Shown: positions 6,605 to 17,866 of the stretch, in pieces
How the letters are laid out: every line of letters starts with the position of its first letter
How positions within the stretch are numbered: the stretch's first letter is position 1
Assembly: GCA_016000195.1 (NCBI GenBank)
Contig: JAECRO010000007.1
Span: 22,528 to 86,527, forward strand
Length of the DNA stretch: 64,000 nt
Source of the DNA: Burkholderiales bacterium
Lineage (GTDB): Bacteria > Pseudomonadota > Gammaproteobacteria > Burkholderiales > Burkholderiaceae_C
Direction of reading: 5' to 3'
Made by a program: the position numbers and the translations under genes
Notes under the pieces: generated by a model
The model's input: the letters and a program-made list of their open reading frames with translations, nothing else
Database searches by the model: none
What the model was told of the DNA's origin: nothing

Positions 6605-8071
6605 GTGACCCCCAAGGCAACAGAAGCACGCAAAGTCATCCCCATCGCAGTCGCGCAGGGCGAAGGTCCGGCAGCGCCGCCGCCCGGCGCCGATGCGGAA
6701 ATGATCTCGCTGTACGAGGCGCACAAGAAAATCTATCCGCGCAGCGTCTCGGGCCTGTTCTCGCGCTGGCGCTGGGCCATGGTGTTTTTGACCCAGCTGG
6801 TGTTCTACGGCATGCCCTGGCTGGAATGGGGCCAGCGCCAGGCGGTGCTGTTCGACCTGACGGCCCGGCGGTTCTACATCTTCAACCTGGTGCTGTACCC
6901 GCAGGACTTCATCTACCTGACCGGCATATTGGTGATTTCCGCCTTCTCGCTGTTTTTGTTCACGGCCGTGGCCGGGCGGCTGTGGTGCGGTTATGCCTGC
7001 CCGCAGACGGTCTATACCGAGATTTTCCTGTGGCTTGAAAAACTCACCGAAGGCGACCGCGCCGCACGCCTGCGCCGCGACAGCGGCCCGTGGAATATTG
7101 ACAAGCTCTGGCGCAAGGCCGCCAAGCATTTCCTGTGGCTGGCTGTGGCCTTGTGGACCGGCTTTACCTTCGTCGGCTATTTCACGCCCATCCACGACCT
7201 GGGCCGCGAGTTCGTCCAGATGCGCCTGAGCTCCTGGGAAAACTTCTGGGTGTTTTTCTACGGCTTTGCCACCTACGGCAACGCCGGCTTCATGCGCGAG
7301 CAGGTCTGCAAGCACATGTGCCCGTATGCGCGTTTCCAGAGCGCCATGTTCGACAAGGACACGCTGATCGTCACCTACGACAAGGAACGCGGCGAGCCCC
7401 GTGGCGCCCGCTCCAAAAAGGCCAGCGCGTCGGCGCTGAACCTGGGCGCGTGCGTGGACTGCAACCTGTGCGTGCAGGTCTGCCCGACCGGCATCGACAT
7501 CCGCAAGGGCCTGCAGTACGAATGCATCGGCTGCGGCGCCTGCGCCGATGTGTGCGACACCATCATGGACAAGATGGGCTATGCGCCCGGACTGGTGAAG
7601 TACTCGACCGAAAACGCCGTCAACCAGCACTGGACCAAAGCGCAGACCCTGCGCCATGTGCTGCGCCCCCGCGTGCTGATCTACATCGCGATTCTGGGCA
7701 CGGTCGTCACGGCCATGGCGGTGAGCCTGGCCACGCGCCTGCCGTTCAAGGTCGATGTGGTGCGCGACCGGGGCGCGCTGGCGCGGATTGTCGAGGGCGG
7801 GCGTATCGAGAACGTGTACCGGCTGCAGTTGATGAATGCGTCCGAATCGCAGCAGAATTTCCACATTTCAGTCGAGGGTTTGCCCGGTCTGGCCGTGGCC
7901 TCGGAGCAGGACGTGGCGATTGAATCCACCCAGGCCCGCTGGGTCGCGGTGCGGGTCCAGGCCCCGTTTGAGGCCGCGCCCGCCGGCTCGCACACGATTC
8001 ATTTCGAGATCACCTCGAAGGATACGGCCGGCAAGCTGCTGGAGAAATCGGTGTTTATCGTGCCCCGCTGA
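6605..8071 (+). CDS. ccoG: cytochrome c oxidase accessory protein CcoG (RdxA/FixG family)
   Basis: Membrane iron-sulfur protein that reduces Cu(II) for cbb3-oxidase copper-site assembly in studied species. The 488 residues hold an N-terminal helix block, the YACPQTVYTEIF motif, then ferredoxin-type clusters in CVDCNLCVQVCPTGID and CIGCGACADVCD, and a C-terminal Ig-like periplasmic domain. GTG 6605 is preceded by AAAAGGAAAAGCAA. No ccoNOP or ccoI genes are in view; here ccoG shares a sigma54-type promoter with the MBL-fold gene, which ties it to the bd oxidase regulon. Confidence 0.95.
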   Translation: MTPKATEARKVIPIAVAQGEGPAAPPPGADAEMISLYEAHKKIYPRSVSGLFSRWRWAMVFLTQLVFYGMPWLEWGQRQAVLFDLTARRFYIFNLVLYPQDFIYLTGILVISAFSLFLFTAVAGRLWCGYACPQTVYTEIFLWLEKLTEGDRAARLRRDSGPWNIDKLWRKAAKHFLWLAVALWTGFTFVGYFTPIHDLGREFVQMRLSSWENFWVFFYGFATYGNAGFMREQVCKHMCPYARFQSAMFDKDTLIVTYDKERGEPRGARSKKASASALNLGACVDCNLCVQVCPTGIDIRKGLQYECIGCGACADVCDTIMDKMGYAPGLVKYSTENAVNQHWTKAQTLRHVLRPRVLIYIAILGTVVTAMAVSLATRLPFKVDVVRDRGALARIVEGGRIENVYRLQLMNASESQQNFHISVEGLPGLAVASEQDVAIESTQARWVAVRVQAPFEAAPAGSHTIHFEITSKDTAGKLLEKSVFIVPR

Positions 8072-8122
8072 ACACCGGAAATCCTGGACAGCCACGCCGT
8101 GAACCGTCCGCAAATGGTCGGC

Positions 8123-9124
8123 CTACGGCGCGGGGGCTTTGGTCAGGCTGGCCTTGAGCGACTTCATGTTCTCCTGCAGCGGGCCAAACGGTCCATATTT
8201 ATGCTGATCTGCCGGGGCGCCATCGACATAAGGCGGAAACGGGGCATCCACCGGCTTGTTCCAGCGGGCCGGAAAGTCTCGCCCGGTATGGGCCTTGACG
8301 GGCCGTGGCTTGCTCAGCACGAAGGCGGCCACGTCATAAGCCTGTTCATCGCTCAATTGGGGCTGGCCGTGCTGCGTGCCCAGCGGCATGTTGGTTTTGA
8401 TGAAAGAGGACGCAAACAGCAGGCGGCTCATGCCGGCGCCGTTGTTGAATGAATCCTTACCCCAGAGCGGCGGGAAGGTGTAGCCCGTGGCGCTGCCCGG
8501 TGCGCCGGCCCGCACGCCGGCACCTTCGGCGCCGTGGCAGCTGGCGCATTTTTCCTGATAGATTTTGCTGCCCGCCACCGTGTCGGCACGACGCTCCGGC
8601 GCCTTGAAGGGCGGCAGGCCCTGGCCATCGACCTTGCTGCCCACGGGTACGTCCCTGGACAAAAAATGCATGTAGGTAATGAAGGCTTTCATCTCCCGGC
8701 TGTCCAGTGGCAACGCCTTGCCCGCCATGCTGCGCTCCATGCAGCCATTGACACGCTCCTGCAGCGTGCTGACCTCGTCTTCACGGGCGCGGTATTGCGG
8801 AAAAGTGGCGTGCGCGCCGACCCAGGGAATGGCGAATTTCTTGGTGGCCGAGGCTTCATGGCAGGAGGCGCAAGCCAGGTTGTTGCCGGAAAACCGCATC
8901 TTTTCATTCTTGACCTCGGGGCCGATATAGGCAAAGGTGCGGTCTGTCAGCGCCTTGCCGTACCGGGCCAGACGGCCATACGGGTCGTCTGGCAGGCGCG
9001 ACACATCGTAGGCTTCGGCTGGCCCCATGGCGACGGGTGCGGGCGCGGCTGCGGGGGCAGGCATCTGCGCATGCAGCCCTGCCGAGGCAGCAAGCAGGGC
9101 AAGGGAAATCAGGCGTGCGGTCAT
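8123..9124 (-). CDS. tsdA: dihaem cytochrome c, TsdA-like thiosulfate dehydrogenase
   Basis: Periplasmic cytochrome of 333 residues with a signal peptide ending near LHAQ. Two CASCH haem motifs lie at 85-89 and 193-197. The VNGCMERSMAGKAL segment places a cysteine (C128) where TsdA enzymes use Cys as axial ligand to the active-site haem. This supports oxidation of thiosulfate to tetrathionate, or the reverse. ATG 9124 is preferred to ATG 9136 because GGAG lies six bases before it. It is convergent with ccoG and followed upstream by arsR on the same strand, beside a sulfide-oxidation operon. Confidence 0.75.
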   Translation of the reverse strand: MTARLISLALLAASAGLHAQMPAPAAAPAPVAMGPAEAYDVSRLPDDPYGRLARYGKALTDRTFAYIGPEVKNEKMRFSGNNLACASCHEASATKKFAIPWVGAHATFPQYRAREDEVSTLQERVNGCMERSMAGKALPLDSREMKAFITYMHFLSRDVPVGSKVDGQGLPPFKAPERRADTVAGSKIYQEKCASCHGAEGAGVRAGAPGSATGYTFPPLWGKDSFNNGAGMSRLLFASSFIKTNMPLGTQHGQPQLSDEQAYDVAAFVLSKPRPVKAHTGRDFPARWNKPVDAPFPPYVDGAPADQHKYGPFGPLQENMKSLKASLTKAPAP

Positions 9125-9249
9125 GTTGAACTCCATTCAGGGTGTTACAAGGAATCGCCAGCCTGAGATAACCCGCAAGTTGGCCCAGATCAAGCGAAAG
9201 GACGACGGGGATCGGTAGATTCATGCGCAGGCTTCCCGCATTCCGCTGC

Positions 9250-9588
9250 TCATTCGGAAGGGGAAAAGACCTGGTGCTTCCGGGCCGTTTGCTGCAACTG
9301 CCACGCAATCTTGCCGCAAACCAGATCACACAGTTCATACACCGACTCATCGGCAATACGGTAATAGGCGCTGGTTCCCCGGCTTTCGCGGGCCACCAGC
9401 CCGTGCTTGGTCAGCATCGACAGATGGCGCGAGATGTTGGCGGCGGTGAAGCCGCACAGCTGCGCCAGTTCGCCCACGTTGCGTTCTTGCTGCCTGAGCA
9501 GATTGAGAATCTGAAGGCGTGTCGGCTCCGACAAGGCCTGAAAGTAGGCGGCGATTTCAGTCAGCGCCTCGGGCGGCAAATTTTCCAC
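9250..9588 (-). CDS. ArsR/SmtB-family repressor, probable reactive-sulfur or redox sensor
   Basis: A 112-residue winged-helix repressor (LSEPTRLQILNLL; ELAQLCGFTAANISRHLSML recognition region; wing SRGTSAYYRI). It has no metal-binding ELCVCD motif. Cysteines are at 45, 87 and 91; C45 in the DNA-binding region and one C-terminal Cys resemble the SqrR/BigR dithiol layout, so sulfane-sulfur sensing is likely (inference). Start is GTG 9588. It is divergent from the RND-SQR-rhodanese operon and presumably represses it from the shared 165-bp region. Confidence 0.85.
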   Translation of the reverse strand: MENLPPEALTEIAAYFQALSEPTRLQILNLLRQQERNVGELAQLCGFTAANISRHLSMLTKHGLVARESRGTSAYYRIADESVYELCDLVCGKIAWQLQQTARKHQVFSPSE

Positions 9589-9671
9589 GATGGGAATTCC
9601 TCGTCAAACGGCTTGTTCAAGCCTGTCAAAATCCGCTGCAACGCAACGGTATCGCTTCATTATCATACAAT

Positions 9672-9700
9672 TTGACTAATTAACTAAGTAGCTAAATAAT
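9672..9700 (+). promoter_or_regulatory. sigma70-type promoter of the RND-SQR operon with overlapping AT-rich operator
   Basis: TTGACT (9672-9677), a 17-bp spacer and AATAAT (9695-9700), each 5 of 6 to consensus. The spacer AACTAAGTAGCTAA is an imperfect palindrome, a natural operator for the divergent ArsR protein, which would block polymerase there. Operator assignment is inferred. Confidence 0.6.
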
Positions 9701-9753
9701 CAACAATCAATGGCAGCCGCACCGCAGCCATGAAGCACCTGAGGAAATTACGG

Positions 9754-10809
9754 ATGTCCCCACAACGTCTTGCGGCCATTGCAGTCCTGAGCAGCCTGCT
9801 GGCCTGCGCTCCCGCCTGGGCGGCTGAAAACCGCCCGCTGGTCACGGTGGAGGTTCAGGCCTCCGGCACTGGCGCGGCCGACAGCATCAGCCTGGACGCC
9901 GTGGTGGAGGCCGTGCGCCAGACCACGCTGTCGGCCCAGGTGCCCGGCGCCATCGTCTCGCTTCGGGTCAAGGCCGGCGACAGCGTGAAGGCCGGCCAGG
10001 AGTTGCTGCGCATCGACGCCCGCTCGGCCAGCCAGAATGCGGCCGCCAGCGATGCGCAGGTGCAAGCCGCGCAGTCAGCCCTGAACGTGGCGAGCAAGGA
10101 CTACGAGCGGCAAAAGCAGCTGTTCCAGAAGCAGTACATCAGCCAGTCGGCCCTCGACCGGGCGCAGGCCCAGTGGCAGGCGACGCAGGCCCAGGTCAGG
10201 GCGCTGCAGGCGCAGGCTGGCGTGGCCCGGACCCAGTCAGGTTTTTTTGTGGTCAACGCGCCCTACGCCGGGGTAGTCAGCGAAGTTCCCGTGACCTTGG
10301 GCGACATGGCCATGCCCGGCCGCGCACTGGTCACGATGCATGACCCGTCCGAGTTGCGGGTGACGGCAGCCGTGCCGCAAAGCGCGCTTGCGGGTCTGGG
10401 CGACACCCGCGCCGTGCGGTTCGAGTTGCCCGGCCTGGCCACCGGCCTGCTGCAACCTGCGCGGGTGCAGGTGCTGCCGGTGGTGGATGCCGCCACGCAC
10501 ACCGCCCAGGTTCGCCTTGACCTGCCCGCTGGCATCAAGGGCGTGGCGCCCGGGGCTTTTGCCCGTGTCTGGCTGCCGCTGGCCAGCGATCAGGCCACGC
10601 CCAAGGGCCAGCGCCTGTTTGTGCCGGCCCGCGCGGCGGTCCGGCGCTCGGAAATGACCGGGCTGTATGTCGTGAATCCCGAGGGGCTTGCCTTGCTGCG
10701 CCAGGTGCGGCTGGGCGGCATGAAGGGCGATCAGGTGGAAGTGCTGAGCGGCGTCAGCCCCGGCGACAAGGTGGTGCTTGACCCACAAACTGCCGCACGG
10801 GTGCGCTGA
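9754..10809 (+). CDS. RND efflux periplasmic adaptor (membrane fusion protein)
   Basis: Links the inner-membrane pump to the TolC channel. The 351 residues contain an export signal with a possible lipobox (SLLAC, C18), a lipoyl half-motif (QVPGAIVSLRVKAGDSVKAGQELLRID), a helical hairpin (about 75-155), the second lipoyl half (APYAGVVSEVPVTLGDMA) and beta-barrel domains. ATG 9754 has GAGGAA at good spacing; ATG 9730 has no such site. It ends one base before the pump gene. Substrate is unknown; the operon points to sulfur species or their organic conjugates. Confidence 0.92.
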   Translation: MSPQRLAAIAVLSSLLACAPAWAAENRPLVTVEVQASGTGAADSISLDAVVEAVRQTTLSAQVPGAIVSLRVKAGDSVKAGQELLRIDARSASQNAAASDAQVQAAQSALNVASKDYERQKQLFQKQYISQSALDRAQAQWQATQAQVRALQAQAGVARTQSGFFVVNAPYAGVVSEVPVTLGDMAMPGRALVTMHDPSELRVTAAVPQSALAGLGDTRAVRFELPGLATGLLQPARVQVLPVVDAATHTAQVRLDLPAGIKGVAPGAFARVWLPLASDQATPKGQRLFVPARAAVRRSEMTGLYVVNPEGLALLRQVRLGGMKGDQVEVLSGVSPGDKVVLDPQTAARVR

Positions 10810-10810
10810 C

Positions 10811-13800
10811 ATGATCCCAAAGCAAACCATGGGCGTTTCAGGCCGCATCGCCGCCCTCTTCCAGAGCGCGCAGATTACCCCGCTGCTGGCGCTGGTCGCG
10901 CTGCTGCTGGGCATTTTTGCGGTGCTGGTCACGCCGCGCGAGGAGGAACCGCAGATCAACGTCACCATGGCCAATGTGCTGGTGCCGTTTCCGGGCGCCT
11001 CGGTGCGTGATGTCGAACAGATGGTGGCCACGCCGGGCGAACAGGTGCTGTCGCAGATTGCCGGCATCGAGCATGTGATGTCGGTGTCGCGTCCCGGCAT
11101 GGCGGTGCTGACGGTGCAGTTCAAGGTGGGCGTGCCGCGCACTGAGGCGCTGGTGCGGCTGCACGACACCATCCGCAGTAACGCCGACTGGCTGCCCAAG
11201 GGCCTGGGCGTGATGGAGCCCATCATCAAGCCCAAGAGCATCGACGACGTGCCCATCGTCACGCTGACGCTCTACAGCCGGGATGCAAGCACCAGCGCCT
11301 ACGACCTGGAGCGGGTGGCGCACAGCATCGAGGCCGACCTCAAGCGCGTGCACGGCACCCGCGAAGTGCAAACCCTGGGCGGCCCTGGCCGCGCCGTGCT
11401 GGTCGAGCTGGACCCGGGGCGCATGGCCGGCTCGGGCGTGACGGTGCAGGAGCTGCGCCAGGCGCTGCAGTCGGCCAACTTGGGCCTGCCGGTGGGCGAA
11501 CTGATTGCCGGCAACCAGAGCGTCGCCATCGAGGCCGGCCCTTATCTGTCGCAGGCCAGCGAGGTGGCCGACCTCATGGTCAGCGTGCGCGAAGGCCGCC
11601 CGGTGTTTTTAAAAGACGTGGCCACCGTGCGCGACGGCCCGCTGCCCGCCAGCCGCTATGTCTGGCACGGCCTGTCCGCCCAGAGCGGCGGCGGCGAATA
11701 TGCGGCCGTGACGCTGGCGGTGACGAAAAAACCGGGCGAGAACGCCATCGACGTGGCGAACGCCGTCATGGCGCGGGTGGCGCAGCTGCGCAACTCCGTG
11801 ATTCCCGAGGCGGTGCAAGTGGCCGAGACCCGCAACTACGGCGCCAGCGCCAACGACAAGGCGCAAAAGCTGATCCAGAAACTGCTGCTTGCCACCGCCT
11901 CGGTGGTGGCGCTGGTGTTTCTTGCACTGGGCCGCCGTGAGGCCGCGATCGTCGGCAGCGCTGTGATGCTGACGCTGACCGTGACCCTGTTTGCCTCGTG
12001 GGCCTGGGGTTTCACGCTCAACCGCGTGTCGCTGTTCGCGCTGATTTTTTCCATCGGCATTCTGGTCGATGACGCCATCGTGGTGGTCGAGAACATCCAC
12101 CGCCACCAGCAGCTTTTCCCTGGCAAGCGGCTGGCCGAGATCATTCCCGGCGCGGTCGATGAAGTCGGCGGCCCGACCATCCTGGCCACGCTGACGGTGA
12201 TTGCCGCGCTGCTGCCGATGGCTTTCGTCAGCGGCCTGATGGGGCCATACATGAGCCCGATCCCCATCAACGCCAGCATGGGCATGCTGCTGTCGCTGGC
12301 GATTGCCTTTGTCGTCACGCCCTGGCTGGCGCGGCTGTGGATGAAGGAAAGCCACGGCGACCACGCCAGCACGGGCCAGCCCACCGGCATGGCGGACAAG
12401 ATCGCGCCGCTGTTCGAGCGCGTCTTCAAGCCGCTGCTCGATGACAAGCGCGGCGGGCGCAACCGGGGACTGCTGGGGCTGGGCATTGCCGGCTTGATTG
12501 CGTTGTCGCTCGTGCTGCCGGCGACCGGGCTGGTGCTGCTGAAGATGCTGCCCTTAGACAACAAATCCGAGTTCCAGGTGATCGTCGATATGCCGGCCGG
12601 CACGCCGGTCGAGAAAACCGCCGCCGTGCTGCACGAACTTGGCGCCTACCTGGCCGGCGTGCCGGAAGTCACCGACTACCAGGCCTACGCCGGCACGGCA
12701 GCCCCGATCAACTTCAACGGACTGGTGCGCCAGTATTACCTGCGTGCCGGCGGCGAGGTCGGCGACATTCAGGTCAATCTGGTGGACAAGCACCAGCGCA
12801 GCGACCAGAGCCATGCGATTGCCACGCGCGTGCGGCCCGGCCTGCAGCAAATCGGCCTGCGTTTTGGCGCGAATGTGAAGGTGGTCGAAGTGCCGCCCGG
12901 CCCGCCGGTGCTGTCGCCCATCGTGGCCGAAATCTACGGCCCCGACGCCGAGGGCCGCCGCGCCGTGGTCAGGGCGGTGCGCGCCGTTTTTGAGAAAACC
13001 GGCAACGTGGTCGATGTGGACGACAGCAGCATTGCCAGCGCGCCGCGCACCGTGCTGCTGGTAGACCGGCGCAAGGCCGCGCTGCTGGGCGTGCCGCAGC
13101 AGGCCATCGTCAGCACGCTGCGCGCCGGGCTGGCGGGCGAGGCCGTGACCTATCTGCACGACGGCAGCAAATACCCGGCGCCGGCGCTGCTGCAGTTGCC
13201 CGCCGAAAGCCACGGCGACCTGGATGCGCTGCTGCAGCTCGCCGTGCGCAGCGCCTCGGGCAAGCTGGTGCCGATTCGCGAACTGGTCACGCTCAGCGAC
13301 ACCGTGCGCGAGCAGCCGGTGATCCACAAGGACTTGCTGCCGGTCAACTTCGTCACCGCAGATATGGCCGGCAAGCTCGACAGCCCACTCTACGGCATGT
13401 TCCAGATGCGCAGCCGGATCAACGCCATCACGGCGCCCGACGGCGGCAAGCTGGCCGAGTATTTCATCAGCCAGCCGCTCGATGCCTGGCGCGGCTATGC
13501 GCTCAAGTGGGACGGCGAGTCGCAAATCACCTACGAAACCTTTCGCGACATGGGCGTGGCCTATGGCGTCGGCCTGATCCTGATTTACCTGCTGGTGGTG
13601 GCGCAGTTTGGCTCCTACCTGACGCCGCTGATCATCATGGCGCCCATTCCGCTGACCATCATCGGCGTGATGCCCGGCCACGCGCTGCTGCAGGCGCAGT
13701 ACACCGCCACCAGCATGATCGGCATGATCGCGCTGGCCGGCATCATCGTGCGCAACTCCATCTTGCTGGTCGATTTCATCAACCTGCAAACCCGCGAAGG

Positions 13801-14050
13801 CATGCCGTTTAGAGAGGCCATCGTGCATTCGGCCATCACCCGCGCCCAGCCCATCATGCTGACCGGGCTGGCCGCCATGCTGGGCGCCTTCTTCATCCTG
13901 GACGACCCGATTTTCAACGGGCTGGCGATCTCGCTGATCTTCGGCATTTTTGTCTCCACCGTGCTCACGCTGGTGGTGATACCGACGCTGTACTACGCGG
14001 CCTACCGCAAGAAGTTTTCGTCCCCTGTAGCCCTCACTTCCAAGGAGTAA
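10811..14050 (+). CDS. RND efflux transporter permease (AcrB-type)
   Basis: Inner-membrane proton-driven trimeric pump, 1079 residues, the usual length. It has the N-terminal helix, two large periplasmic porter regions and the TM4 proton-relay segment SIGILVDDAIVVVENIHRH with tandem Asp. Helix TM10-12 segments (GVGLILIYLLVVAQFGSYLTP) are intact. The N-terminal TPREEEPQINVTMANV is typical of a subfamily often linked to DUF2892 proteins and sulfur genes (recalled, not searched). ATG 10811 follows the adaptor stop directly. Confidence 0.95.
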   Translation: MIPKQTMGVSGRIAALFQSAQITPLLALVALLLGIFAVLVTPREEEPQINVTMANVLVPFPGASVRDVEQMVATPGEQVLSQIAGIEHVMSVSRPGMAVLTVQFKVGVPRTEALVRLHDTIRSNADWLPKGLGVMEPIIKPKSIDDVPIVTLTLYSRDASTSAYDLERVAHSIEADLKRVHGTREVQTLGGPGRAVLVELDPGRMAGSGVTVQELRQALQSANLGLPVGELIAGNQSVAIEAGPYLSQASEVADLMVSVREGRPVFLKDVATVRDGPLPASRYVWHGLSAQSGGGEYAAVTLAVTKKPGENAIDVANAVMARVAQLRNSVIPEAVQVAETRNYGASANDKAQKLIQKLLLATASVVALVFLALGRREAAIVGSAVMLTLTVTLFASWAWGFTLNRVSLFALIFSIGILVDDAIVVVENIHRHQQLFPGKRLAEIIPGAVDEVGGPTILATLTVIAALLPMAFVSGLMGPYMSPIPINASMGMLLSLAIAFVVTPWLARLWMKESHGDHASTGQPTGMADKIAPLFERVFKPLLDDKRGGRNRGLLGLGIAGLIALSLVLPATGLVLLKMLPLDNKSEFQVIVDMPAGTPVEKTAAVLHELGAYLAGVPEVTDYQAYAGTAAPINFNGLVRQYYLRAGGEVGDIQVNLVDKHQRSDQSHAIATRVRPGLQQIGLRFGANVKVVEVPPGPPVLSPIVAEIYGPDAEGRRAVVRAVRAVFEKTGNVVDVDDSSIASAPRTVLLVDRRKAALLGVPQQAIVSTLRAGLAGEAVTYLHDGSKYPAPALLQLPAESHGDLDALLQLAVRSASGKLVPIRELVTLSDTVREQPVIHKDLLPVNFVTADMAGKLDSPLYGMFQMRSRINAITAPDGGKLAEYFISQPLDAWRGYALKWDGESQITYETFRDMGVAYGVGLILIYLLVVAQFGSYLTPLIIMAPIPLTIIGVMPGHALLQAQYTATSMIGMIALAGIIVRNSILLVDFINLQTREGMPFREAIVHSAITRAQPIMLTGLAAMLGAFFILDDPIFNGLAISLIFGIFVSTVLTLVVIPTLYYAAYRKKFSSPVALTSKE

Positions 14051-14054
14051 AAAA

Positions 14055-14264
14055 ATGAAATCATGGCAACTCGTCCGGCTGCTGGCCGGCCTGTTCATCC
14101 TGCTGTCGCTGGCGCTGGGCATTCCGGGCAGCCCGGTGTTTGTCAGCCAATGGTGGCTGGCCTTCACTGCTTTCGTGGGTGTCAACCTGCTGCAAAGCGC
14201 CCTCACCCACTGGTGCCTGATGGAGTCCATCCTGCGCAAGCTGGGCGTGCCGCCCGGCTGCTGA
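14055..14264 (+). CDS. DUF2892 (YgaP-type) inner-membrane protein
   Basis: A 69-residue protein with two hydrophobic helices (LLAGLFILLSLALGI; WLAFTAFVGVNLLQSALT) and a conserved C-terminal CLMESILRKLGV. In YgaP this domain anchors a rhodanese to the membrane. Here the anchor and the rhodanese (17465) are separate genes in one operon. It starts 4 nt after the pump stop behind AAGGAG, and likely assembles with the pump or SQR (inference). Confidence 0.88.
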   Translation: MKSWQLVRLLAGLFILLSLALGIPGSPVFVSQWWLAFTAFVGVNLLQSALTHWCLMESILRKLGVPPGC

Positions 14265-14277
14265 AAGAAATCCTCCC

Positions 14278-16954
<2,677 letters not shown>

Positions 16955-16992
16955 ACTTGAAACCTGATTTTTAATCCCGAAAGAAACTACCC

Positions 16993-17439
16993 ATGAGCGA
17001 GAACTCCATCACTGTCGAGCTGATACAAAAGCAGGACTACCAGTTTGACATCCACTTCGCAGACGCCATCCCCGTGCTCACCAGCGACGAGCCGGCGCCC
17101 TTGGGTACAGGCCAGGGCCCATCGCCCGTGCAACTGCTGTGCGCCGCCGTGGGCAACTGCCTGAGCGACTCGCTGCTGTTTGCGCTGCGCAAGTTCAAGC
17201 AGGCGCCCGAACCACTGCGCTGCATCGTGCAGGCCGACGTGGGCCGCAATGCCGAGGGACGCATGCGTGTGCTCAAAATGCTGGCTACATTGCATCTGGG
17301 CGTGCCCGCCGCCCGGCTGGAACATCTCGACCGTGTGCTGGCGCAATTTGAGGCCTACTGCACCGTCACCCAAAGCATCAGCCAGAGCATTCCCGTGACA
17401 CTGCAGGTGTTTGACAGCGCTGGAATACAGCTGCGATAA
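16993..17439 (+). CDS. OsmC-family protein
   Basis: A 148-residue OsmC/Ohr-fold thiol protein. The two catalytic cysteines appear in AAVGNCLSDSLL and EAYCTVTQSI, the usual OsmC pattern. These proteins reduce organic hydroperoxides, and some act on persulfides. In this operon, handling of protein or low-molecular-weight persulfides is plausible (inference). It starts 38 nt after sqr. Confidence 0.88.
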   Translation: MSENSITVELIQKQDYQFDIHFADAIPVLTSDEPAPLGTGQGPSPVQLLCAAVGNCLSDSLLFALRKFKQAPEPLRCIVQADVGRNAEGRMRVLKMLATLHLGVPAARLEHLDRVLAQFEAYCTVTQSISQSIPVTLQVFDSAGIQLR

Positions 17440-17464
17440 CCCCGCCCAACCATCAGGAAACCCC

Positions 17465-17845
17465 ATGAAAACCGCCCACGACCTCGTAGCCGCCGCCAAA
17501 ACCCGCGTGCAGGAAATTTCCGTTGAGGAGGCTGAATCGGCCATCCGCGATGCCGACCTGCTGCTCGATGTGCGCGAAGCCGACGAATACGCCGCCGGCC
17601 ACCTGAGCGGCGCCACGCACATCCCGCGCGGCCTGCTGGAGTTCAAATTCAGCGGCACGCCCGCCCTGCAGCCGCGCGGCCTCAGGATCGTGCTGTACTG
17701 CAAGACCAGCGGCCGCGCCGCACTGTCGGCAGTCGCCCTGCATGAGATGGGCTACCTGAGCGTGCAGTCCATCGCTGGCGGCTACGACGCCTGGGCGGCG
17801 GCCGGCAAGCCGGTGGCGCATCCGCAGCCGCCCTCGTTCGAGTAG
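17465..17845 (+). CDS. single-domain rhodanese (sulfurtransferase)
   Basis: A 126-residue cytosolic rhodanese. The substrate-binding aspartate motif LLLDVREADEYAAGHL and the active-site loop CKTSGRAA are present; the loop Cys (about 78) would carry the persulfide. It would move sulfane sulfur made by SQR to thiol acceptors. ATG 17465 follows AGGAAACCCC. It is the last gene of the operon and converges on ylqF 21 bp away. Confidence 0.92.
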   Translation: MKTAHDLVAAAKTRVQEISVEEAESAIRDADLLLDVREADEYAAGHLSGATHIPRGLLEFKFSGTPALQPRGLRIVLYCKTSGRAALSAVALHEMGYLSVQSIAGGYDAWAAAGKPVAHPQPPSFE

Positions 17846-17866
17846 GCCCTGGCCCGCCCCGCAGCA

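Noticed and set aside
12554..14239. Minus-strand open frame of 561 codons
   Set aside because: Antisense to the RND pump; His/Gln-rich shadow translation.
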